In this document: in pieces, positions 8,115 to 14,115 of the stretch
Position numbering within the stretch: the stretch's first letter is position 1
Layout: every line of letters begins with the position of its first letter
Source of the DNA: a bacterium
GTDB taxonomy: Bacteria; Latescibacterota; UBA2968
Length of the DNA: 14,522 bases
Reading direction: 5' to 3'
NCBI GenBank assembly: GCA_027296045.1
Contig: JAPUJS010000199.1
Span: 1-14,522, forward strand
Notes under the pieces: model-generated
Databases searched by the model: none
The model's input: only the letters and a program-made list of their open reading frames with translations
Told to the model about the DNA's origin: nothing
Program-made: the position numbers and the translations under genes

Positions 8115-8696
8115 ATGAAAACCATTTGCGTCTACTGTGCATCCAGCAACAAATGTGACCCCGTCTATTTTGACGCCGCCGACCGCCTGGGCAAGCACCT
8201 GGCTCAAAACAAAATCCACATCCTGTATGGAGGAGGTGCCACAGGCTTGATGGGTCGCCTGGCCGACAGTGCCCTATCGGCAGGCGGCACCGTCACCGGC
8301 GTCCTGCCCAATTTCATGGAGGAGGTCGAATGGGGCCACAAAGGCCTTACCGATCTGATCCTGGTTGACGATATCCACCATCGCAAACGCACAATGCTCG
8401 AACAATCCGATGCCGTCGTCGCCCTGCCCGGCGGATCCGGCACCCTCGAGGAACTCCTAGAGGCCATCACCTGGAGGCGCCTGGGACTCTACACAAACCC
8501 CATTGCGATTGTGAACACAAAAAACTTCTACGATCCTCTGCAAACCCTGCTCAAAAGCTGCATCGAAGAACGCTTCATGAACGCCCACCACATAGACCTC
8601 TGGACCTTCGTTGATACTCCCGAAGACGTCCTGCCGGCCCTCCAGTCAACCCCTCCCGGCTCCGACAACGCCATTGCCTCGGCGGCAGTACAATAA
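8115..8696 (+). CDS. LOG family protein (TIGR00730, nucleoside 5'-monophosphate phosphoribohydrolase-like)
   Basis: This 193-residue protein has the lysine-decarboxylase-like/LOG fold motifs: ICVYCASSN at the N-terminus, the nucleotide-binding YGGGATGLMG (38-47), HHRKRTM (88-94) with the catalytic-type Arg, and PGGSGTLEE (105-113), the family signature PGGxGTxxE. Characterised members hydrolyse nucleoside 5'-monophosphates, or cytokinin riboside monophosphates, to free base and ribose 5-phosphate. The old name lysine decarboxylase is not supported biochemically. I chose ATG 8115 because homologues begin at MKxICVYCASS. The frame extends up to an ATG at 8019 that overlaps the ytoQ-like gene, but those 32 residues do not look like the family. 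There is no strong Shine-Dalgarno sequence, so coupling to the upstream gene is possible. A hairpin follows eight bases after the stop codon. Confidence 0.88.
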   Translation: MKTICVYCASSNKCDPVYFDAADRLGKHLAQNKIHILYGGGATGLMGRLADSALSAGGTVTGVLPNFMEEVEWGHKGLTDLILVDDIHHRKRTMLEQSDAVVALPGGSGTLEELLEAITWRRLGLYTNPIAIVNTKNFYDPLQTLLKSCIEERFMNAHHIDLWTFVDTPEDVLPALQSTPPGSDNAIASAAVQ

Positions 8697-8703
8697 AGAA
8701 GCA

Positions 8704-8724
8704 GGGACACAAAATCTGTGTCCC
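8704..8724 (+). terminator. Hairpin after the LOG-family gene, possible terminator
   Basis: GGGACACA (8704-8711) pairs perfectly with TGTGTCCC (8717-8724) around a 5-nt AAATC loop, just downstream of the LOG stop at 8694-8696. Position and stem stability suit a transcript end. The following bases are CTCCATATC rather than a run of T, so efficiency is uncertain. Confidence 0.5.
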
Positions 8725-9086
8725 CTCCATATCATTTCCCACGTCTTTTGCTTTAAGTCCCCATCATCGACGCCAAAAACGAATCTGCGTCTCCCAACTC
8801 CCCCTGTCCCACTTCGACCAATTTCCCACAGGGCACACCCGATTCACCCTGCAGCCTGCATTGTCTATTTTTTGCCACACCCTATTGGAGGGAAGAGCAT
8901 TCTCTTTAGAAATAGGATAGCCAAGACCACAAATCAAGCCAAATTTAATCCGGTTTGAAAACAATTTCGCCCGGCCAAAGCGCTTGACAAAAAAGACCTC
9001 ACATCCTATACTATGCTACCTATCTTACGATGGAATATTTACTTACCTTGCAAAAAATCTTTCACTGAAGACAAGAAGCCACGGTC
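8725..9086. other. Gene-free intergenic region between LOG and MBL genes
   Basis: This C-rich then A/T-rich stretch holds no convincing gene on either strand. It contains a nested inverted repeat at 8881-8916: CCTATT/AATAGG outside (8881-8886 with 8911-8916) and AAGAG/CTCTT inside (8893-8897 with 8902-8906). A promoter at 8984-9012 and a leader of about 68 nt follow. A 66-codon minus-strand frame at 8764-8964 has no ribosome site or recognisable motif. Confidence 0.5.
8984..9012 (+). promoter_or_regulatory. Sigma70-type promoter for the MBL-fold hydrolase
   Basis: TTGACA (8984-8989), a 17-bp spacer, then TATACT (9007-9012); an overlapping TACTAT begins two bases later. Transcription would start near 9019, 68 nt before the ATG at 9087. 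The match to the housekeeping consensus is close, so expression is probably constitutive unless the inverted repeat upstream acts as an operator. Confidence 0.75.
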
Positions 9087-10037
9087 ATGAAGGTCAAATT
9101 CTGGGGGGTTAGAGGTTCGATTCCCACGCCAATCTCGCCCCAAAATCTCGAAGAGAAACTCATTGCCTTGCTCGTAGGCAGCCAGGGACACGATGTCTCA
9201 AGCCCGGGAGCCGCCCGAGCCTACCTCCAGTCTCTTCCCATCTTTCGCCAAAATACGGTTGGGGGGAACACCTCCTGCGTGGAAGTCCACGCCGGTGAAG
9301 ATCGCCTCATTATCGACGCAGGATCGGGCTTAAAAGAACTCGGTTGGTCCCTCATGAACGAGGCATTTGGACGCGGCAAAGGCAAAGCCGATATCCTCAT
9401 AAGCCACACCCATTGGGACCATATTATGGGATTTCCGTTTTTTACACCGGCCTATGTTCCGGGCAACAAACTCACTATTTACGGCGTACACCCATCGCTG
9501 AAACAACGATTCAAACGCCAGCACCACGACCACAACTTCCCCGTTCCCTTTGAAGCCATGGGTGCCGATATTCAATTTCGCAAACTCGCCCCCAACAAAA
9601 AAAGGCGCATTGGCCCCTTCCAGATCGAACCCTTTCTCCTGGTTCACCCAGGAGACGCATACGCCTTCCGGATCGAACACAACGGACGCGTGTTCGTTTA
9701 TGCCAGCGACGGCTCCTACAACGACCCATCGCCCCAGAACATGCAAAAATATTTCGACTTCTATCGGAATGCCGAAGTCCTGGTCTTTGACGCCCACTTC
9801 GACCTGATCGAATCGTTTGAGAAAAGCGACTGGGGCCACAGCACCTCATTTCTAGGCGTGGACATCGCGCTCCATGCCGACATCAAACGGCTGGTCCTCT
9901 TCCACCACAACCCGGCAAGCAACGACACCCGCATCGAAAAACTCCTCGATAGCACCCAGCGCTATCTGAACCATGTGGCCCCCAACACCGATTTGGAACT
10001 TCAAATCGCCCACGAAGGCCTGGAACTCACGCTTTAA
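9087..10037 (+). CDS. MBL-fold metallo-hydrolase, PhnP/COG1235-like phosphodiesterase
   Basis: This 316-residue metallo-beta-lactamase-fold enzyme has the full metal-ligand set. HTHWDH is at 107-112, H187 lies in VHPGDAYAFRI, D208 in YASDGSY, and H251 in WGHSTS, with a second histidine pair in LFHHNPASND (273-274). The opening VKFWGVRGSIPTP and GGNTSC (59-64) are characteristic of the COG1235 branch, whose members cleave phosphodiesters such as cyclic nucleotides or phosphoribosyl 1,2-cyclic phosphate; the substrate here is unknown. Compared with compact relatives, about 40 extra residues (about 16-57) separate GSIPTP from GGNTSC and are partly helical. The start at 9087 is fixed by the conserved N-terminus, although no clear Shine-Dalgarno sequence is present. 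It is a single-gene unit with its own consensus promoter, and the next gene is convergent. Confidence 0.9.
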   Translation: MKVKFWGVRGSIPTPISPQNLEEKLIALLVGSQGHDVSSPGAARAYLQSLPIFRQNTVGGNTSCVEVHAGEDRLIIDAGSGLKELGWSLMNEAFGRGKGKADILISHTHWDHIMGFPFFTPAYVPGNKLTIYGVHPSLKQRFKRQHHDHNFPVPFEAMGADIQFRKLAPNKKRRIGPFQIEPFLLVHPGDAYAFRIEHNGRVFVYASDGSYNDPSPQNMQKYFDFYRNAEVLVFDAHFDLIESFEKSDWGHSTSFLGVDIALHADIKRLVLFHHNPASNDTRIEKLLDSTQRYLNHVAPNTDLELQIAHEGLELTL

Positions 10038-10059
10038 GCCCTTCCCTTCCACATCCCCC

Positions 10060-10083
10060 GTTCCGATATCTGGAACTTCTTTT
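10060..10083 (+). terminator. Short hairpin with T-rich tail between convergent genes
   Basis: GTTCC (10060-10064) pairs with GGAAC (10072-10076) around GATATCT, followed by TTCTTTT (10077-10083). It is a weak but plausible intrinsic terminator for the MBL gene ending at 10037. Read on the minus strand it lacks a T-tract, so it would not terminate the opposing operon in the same way. Confidence 0.4.
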
Positions 10084-11479
10084 AAACCCGCCACACCTTC
10101 TCCCAACCTTCTACTTCACACCCCGAAATATACTCGCTCAAAACCCGCATCACCTCTGCTTGGGGTCCTGTCCGTTCCATGTCCACCACATTTACCCGAT
10201 CTTGCTGCGACACCACCCAGCTTTTCAAAATCTCCCAGGAGGCCCGGTCTCCTTCCTTAAGTAGGAGCGCTTCCGATTCGAAAAACAATCGCACAACCTG
10301 TCGGGACACCCCTTGCCAGTCGGATAAATCCTGACGGACCCGCACCTGCTCGATGGGAAATCCTGCACGCACACAAAACAATTCGACACTGTCGGGGTCA
10401 GCCGATGGCAAGATCAATACAAAATTCTGTCGGGAGCCCAAATCCGCTTGCCGTTCATGAACAGCCACCTGGGTGTTGAATTCAGGCTCACACAGCCGGA
10501 TGAGTTCAGACTCTAAAATCAACGCCTCCAACTCCGATCCCACCATTTCCACCTCCATCGACCAGATGCGATCCAAAATCTGTTGCGTCTTTTCCGGCCT
10601 TTCCGATCTCCTGGCAAAATAGTGGCCGACTCGCTCCCGTAAATTCACGGCCTTGCCCACATAAATGACCTGCCCCTTCCGATCGCGCATCACATAAACC
10701 CCCGGTGTTTGGGGCAGGTCTTTCAGAAAATCGGCGTCAAAAGCGTAGGACTCGAATCGCACCGGACTCGAATCGGGATAGAGATCCGAGATAACCGAAT
10801 CGACCGACGTTTGCCCCTCCTTTTCACACCATTCCAGAAGCTGTAGCAAGACCTCGGCTTGCAAACTCGCCTCAGCTTCGGCATTTCGGTCTGCCAAAAA
10901 GGTGAGCCCAAGTGCCTCGGCAAGATCATCCAAGGAAGGCAAGGCACGATCGGGAAATCGCCTGCGACCCAATCGGTGCAGACAGATTCCCTCGGACATG
11001 ATCGGTCGCCCGAGTAGAAACCGTGTTAATTCGTTAAAAGAACGCACCAGCCGCGGCAACCGAAATGCGACCGGGATTCCGCCTTCCAGAAAAGTGGAAA
11101 ACGCCGACAAGACCTTTTCCGATTCCGGCTCGCCTTCTCCAATCACGGCTCCAGGAAAAGCAGTCTCCGGCCCCTCCATCTGCACCCGCCTGCCCGCCAA
11201 CTCAAAATGGGCCGTGAGATCATCATCCACATCGGGGGGCACTTCTCCAAATCCCAGTGTCACAAAAGTGGCTGCTCGAAGAGGTGTTTCCGAAGCCTGT
11301 AAGGACCAGCCCCCGTTGGCGTCCAAAACAAACTGGGGGTCATCCTCAACGGCCGCTTTCACAATCTTTTCTGCCACCAGTCCCTTCGCTCCCTGAAGTC
11401 TCAGAACAACAGCGACAATTTCCTCCGAGGGCACTCCTTCTGTCCGGTCTGCCAAAAATGAATACACCCGCTCTTTCAT
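10082..11479 (-). CDS. GIY-YIG nuclease fused to a winged-helix-like and an inactivated DEDDh exonuclease-like domain
   Basis: The protein is 465 residues from the chosen start. Residues 1-62 look like a winged helix (MKERVYSFLADRTEG, then VLDANGGWSL). Residues about 70-221 align by eye with DnaQ-type exonucleases fused to UvrC-like domains, but the catalytic positions are gone: the first D-x-E motif reads LGFGEV, the HN..FD motif reads FRLPRL, and the final HxxxxD reads RNAEAE. Residues 257-335 are a UvrC-type GIY-YIG domain with GVY (260-262), YVG (273-275), the Arg cluster LRERV and E323, so cleavage chemistry looks retained. A C-terminal region of about 130 residues is unassigned. ATG at 11479 is preceded by GGGAG with 5-nt spacing. 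An in-frame ATG at 11551 adds 24 residues but has only a weak site. The gene is third in the prmA operon, and a role in DNA repair or processing is inferred. Confidence 0.85.
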   Translation of the reverse strand: MKERVYSFLADRTEGVPSEEIVAVVLRLQGAKGLVAEKIVKAAVEDDPQFVLDANGGWSLQASETPLRAATFVTLGFGEVPPDVDDDLTAHFELAGRRVQMEGPETAFPGAVIGEGEPESEKVLSAFSTFLEGGIPVAFRLPRLVRSFNELTRFLLGRPIMSEGICLHRLGRRRFPDRALPSLDDLAEALGLTFLADRNAEAEASLQAEVLLQLLEWCEKEGQTSVDSVISDLYPDSSPVRFESYAFDADFLKDLPQTPGVYVMRDRKGQVIYVGKAVNLRERVGHYFARRSERPEKTQQILDRIWSMEVEMVGSELEALILESELIRLCEPEFNTQVAVHERQADLGSRQNFVLILPSADPDSVELFCVRAGFPIEQVRVRQDLSDWQGVSRQVVRLFFESEALLLKEGDRASWEILKSWVVSQQDRVNVVDMERTGPQAEVMRVLSEYISGCEVEGWEKVWRV

Positions 11480-11569
11480 CACCACTCCCAAACAGCGAAA
11501 GAAAAGAGGAGATCCCCTCGTCCCATCGATGTCTACAGTCAATGGTTTCATCCGATTTTGCTTGATTCT

Positions 11570-12958
11570 TTACGGGTGCTTACCCGATTTTTTGGATGTC
11601 TCCTGATAGCCAACCTGGATCAATTTTTTCAGGGCAACGATTTCTTCGTCCATCGCATCCAGCTTCTCATTTTGCAACAACACCAGATCCGCATAGATTT
11701 GTGCCCGTTCTTCTTGGTTTAAAATCGTCTGGCGAAGATCTTCCACCTTTTTCAACAACGCCTCCGGAGACTCCCCGGTCGGCAACCGGGGCCTGCCATC
11801 ACCACGTTGACCAAATGCCACAAACTGTTGTTGCAGCGCCTCGTCCATTTCCGCCCGTTTCCGTTCGGCCTCTTCGATGGCACGCAGCAAAGGACGTTTT
11901 TCCACAGCATATTTCAACACCGTGTCAAAGCCATCGTCCTTATTTCGCCGCTGGAAAACAGGCCGGTCCATTCTAGAAGCCTGTCTGCGCCTGTAAAATA
12001 TCAGCCCCAACACCACCAGAAAGACAACCGACCCGGCCGCCAATCCAGGCAGCAAATAGGCCATGTCGATTCCAGCTCCCTCCAAAACCGCTTCTTCCAA
12101 TGGGTCTTCAATCGCTTCGCCTTCCGCTTGCGCCATCGCACCTGCCTGGATTTTCAAAATCTCGTCAATATAAAACTGGGCTTCGCTTCGATTGCCCGCC
12201 GAGAGCGCCTTCCGAAAATGAACCAGGGCGGCATCCAGATCCTCTTTTTGGTGCAACAATCGGGCCAGGTCATAATGAATTGCGCCATCATTCGGTTTTT
12301 GTTCCAGAGCTTTTTGAAACGCTTCAACCGCCTCGTCCACCCGTTTTTCCGCCACCAGTGCCTGCCCCTTTCGATAATAATCCACCGGAGGGGCTTGGGG
12401 CTCCGGCTTGGGCGGTTCTTTCGGTTCAGGCACCGTCTTGGCCCGCTGCCCCTCTTTTTCAGGAGGCGAAAGCGGACGCCGAATCACCAGATTTTTGTGC
12501 ACCCAACCCCGATTTCCACTGGGTAGCAACACCTGATACCAGGAATTGCGCTCACGGATCAAAGACAGCATCTGACCCCGGGACAATTGCACCACAATAG
12601 ATGCTGCCGTACTGGGGCTCTTGCGCACACGAACCCCTCTGCCTTTCACTTCCAACAGATCCCGGGCCGTTTCTTCTTTTACATAATCGCCGTGAACCCA
12701 GGCTTCCTCCCCCCCAGGCAAAATGACGTGGTACCATACCCCGCGCTTCCCGATTCGTTTCATCAGAGTTCCCAATACAACCCGTTTTATCAGGGTATTT
12801 GGCCTTGTTCGTGGTTCCGACCGGGCATTTACTCCAATTTCGCTGATCACCCTTACCGCAGGATCGAGGTGCTTCAGCTGGGCTTCTGCAATCCCAGAAA
12901 GCAAGCTCAGAATCACACACCAGGTCATCCAGATTGTGTACCATCGTACATTTTTCAT
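11570..12958 (-). CDS. Exported SH3b-TPR protein with a C-terminal membrane anchor and cytoplasmic coiled coil
   Basis: This 462-residue protein opens with a signal peptide (WMTWCVILSLLSGIAEA, cleavage predicted after residue 26). Two bacterial SH3 domains follow: residues about 36-95 (VNARSEP, WYHVILPGGEEAWVHGDYV) and about 102-160 (VRVRKSP, WYQVLLPSGNRGWVHKNLV). Next come a Pro/Lys/Glu-rich linker (about 160-192), two TPR units (about 193-260), a single TM helix (about 301-322, LLPGLAAGSVVFLVVLGLIFY) and a charged tail with heptad-like helices (about 360-450). SH3b domains commonly bind peptidoglycan or peptides, so the protein could link the cell wall to a cytoplasmic partner. ATG 12958 is preceded by GAGGG with 8-nt spacing. 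An in-frame GTG at 12973 abuts the prmA stop but would place five extra residues before the signal peptide. It sits between prmA and the GIY-YIG gene and is probably co-transcribed. Confidence 0.85.
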   Translation of the reverse strand: MKNVRWYTIWMTWCVILSLLSGIAEAQLKHLDPAVRVISEIGVNARSEPRTRPNTLIKRVVLGTLMKRIGKRGVWYHVILPGGEEAWVHGDYVKEETARDLLEVKGRGVRVRKSPSTAASIVVQLSRGQMLSLIRERNSWYQVLLPSGNRGWVHKNLVIRRPLSPPEKEGQRAKTVPEPKEPPKPEPQAPPVDYYRKGQALVAEKRVDEAVEAFQKALEQKPNDGAIHYDLARLLHQKEDLDAALVHFRKALSAGNRSEAQFYIDEILKIQAGAMAQAEGEAIEDPLEEAVLEGAGIDMAYLLPGLAAGSVVFLVVLGLIFYRRRQASRMDRPVFQRRNKDDGFDTVLKYAVEKRPLLRAIEEAERKRAEMDEALQQQFVAFGQRGDGRPRLPTGESPEALLKKVEDLRQTILNQEERAQIYADLVLLQNEKLDAMDEEIVALKKLIQVGYQETSKKSGKHP

Positions 12959-12973
12959 AACAACCACCCTCAC

Positions 12974-13822
12974 TTATTCATCCAAACAGACGGGTTTTGC
13001 GATCACACCCACCCATTCTCCGTCCAGATGCACGGATTCTACTGAAAAACCGACCTGGTGAACGGCCTCTAGAAAATCGCCCTGCTCCCGCTCCAAAATA
13101 CCCCCCAGAATCAAACACCCCGTCCGCGCAAGCCGATCCTTGAATCCCGGTAGCAGGGGCTTCAACAAACTGCTGATCATGTTGGCCACAATCAGGTCAA
13201 AAAACCCATCCACCTGATCCAACGATCCGGGAATCAGTTCAACCGTCTCGTTCACCCCGTTCAAAACCAAATTTTCGCGGGCATTTTCAATCGCCTGCGC
13301 ATCAATATCCACCCCCGTCACCCTTCCGGCACCCAGTTTGGCAGCCGCAATGCTCAAAATGCCCGATCCGGTGCCCACATCCAATACCCGGGCACCGGGT
13401 TTCAACTGTGCCTCCACCCCCCGAAGGGCCATCCGAGTCGTTTCGTGGTGGCCTGTCCCAAAAGCCATTTTGGGCTCAATAACAATGGTAAATCCACCCT
13501 CCGGGTCTGGTACTTGCTGCCAGGGCGGACAAATCGCGATTCGGGCAGAAGGAAAAATGGGCGTAAACGAAGCCTGCCAGGCCGTTGTCCAATCCTCATC
13601 TGGAACATCCGATAGGTGGATTTCACCAACCAGAGGAGCCAGATGGGTTTTTACAGCCTCAGGAGATATGGAGATGGGAAAATAGGCCGTGAGTTGGACG
13701 AGGGAGGAGGGAGCATCATCATCGACCTGAACCCCACTGCAGCCCAGGTCAAACAATTGGCCGGACACGGCATCCGACATCGATTCGGATACAGACAGGT
13801 TGACTTGATACCACTGGGCCAA
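12974..13822 (-). CDS. prmA: Ribosomal protein L11 methyltransferase
   Basis: PrmA trimethylates amino groups of ribosomal protein L11 using S-adenosylmethionine. The 282-residue product has the small N-terminal L11-recognition domain (WYQVNLSV through SDVPDEDW) and the family signature EDWTTAWQASFTPI. The PrmA-specific IEPKMAFGTGHHETT follows, then AdoMet motif I LDVGTGSGILSIAAAKLGA, VDIDAQAIENA, and DLIVANMI at the catalytic/substrate loop. Length is slightly below the usual 290-310. Translation must begin at TTG (13820-13822): an in-frame TAG lies three codons upstream, AGGA is 4 nt before the TTG, and the N-terminus matches the family from there. An out-of-frame ATG overlaps just upstream (13825-13827). 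It is the first gene of the minus-strand operon, with a consensus promoter at 13880-13908. Confidence 0.95.
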   Translation of the reverse strand: MAQWYQVNLSVSESMSDAVSGQLFDLGCSGVQVDDDAPSSLVQLTAYFPISISPEAVKTHLAPLVGEIHLSDVPDEDWTTAWQASFTPIFPSARIAICPPWQQVPDPEGGFTIVIEPKMAFGTGHHETTRMALRGVEAQLKPGARVLDVGTGSGILSIAAAKLGAGRVTGVDIDAQAIENARENLVLNGVNETVELIPGSLDQVDGFFDLIVANMISSLLKPLLPGFKDRLARTGCLILGGILEREQGDFLEAVHQVGFSVESVHLDGEWVGVIAKPVCLDE

Positions 13823-13879
13823 ATCATCCTAACCTTAAATTATTGATTCATAAACATTTAAAAAATACAATCTCTACCA

Positions 13880-13908
13880 AATATACGTCTACAAGACCGA
13901 TTTGTCAA
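13880..13908 (-). promoter_or_regulatory. Sigma70-type promoter of the prmA operon
   Basis: Read on the minus strand, TTGACA (13908-13903) is followed by exactly 17 bases and TATATT (13885-13880). Transcription would start near 13873, about 50 nt before the TTG start codon of prmA. It is the third TTGACA/17-bp promoter in the window and is insulated from upstream transcription by the terminator at 13924-13960. Confidence 0.75.
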
Positions 13909-13923
13909 TTTGATCTATTCCAC

Positions 13924-13960
13924 AAAAAAAGTGACCCATTCCGGGGGGAATGGATCACTT
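13924..13960 (-). terminator. Strong rho-independent terminator
   Basis: On the minus strand, a 14-position stem (13960-13947 with 13942-13929; six pairs, one mismatch, seven pairs) closes a 4-nt C loop and is followed immediately by seven T residues (poly-A at 13924-13930 on plus). It terminates the DUF6784-like gene whose stop is at 14116, leaving a 3' untranslated region of about 155 nt. Confidence 0.85.
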
Positions 13961-14115
13961 ATGGCCGGCATCCTTGCACATAAATCCACGTCCTGTGTGG
14001 CATCGGCGATCGAGGGGTTCCGGAAAAGGAAAAGAATCACCAATTACCATTATATATATCGTCACACTTCTTAGCATCATTATATTTTTTTAAAAAATCA
14101 GGATTGTCCCCACCC

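Larger units (their letters stand above)
13823..14115. other. Intergenic region between prmA and the DUF6784-like gene
   Basis: This A/T-rich region holds the prmA promoter (13880-13908) and a strong minus-strand terminator (13924-13960). Between the terminator and the upstream gene (13961-14115) I see only A/T runs, including a TTTTTTTAAAAAA palindrome-like tract near 14085-14098, and no coding frame or recognised RNA. Confidence 0.5.

Noticed and set aside
9030..9068. 12-codon upstream frame in the MBL leader (MEYLLTLQKIFH)
   Set aside because: No ribosome site and no regulatory codon run; likely chance in a 68-nt leader.
11807..12526. 239-codon plus-strand frame opposite the SH3b-TPR gene
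   Set aside because: The minus-strand frame has a signal peptide, SH3b, TPR and TM segments; the plus frame is an Arg/His/Phe-rich shadow with no motif.
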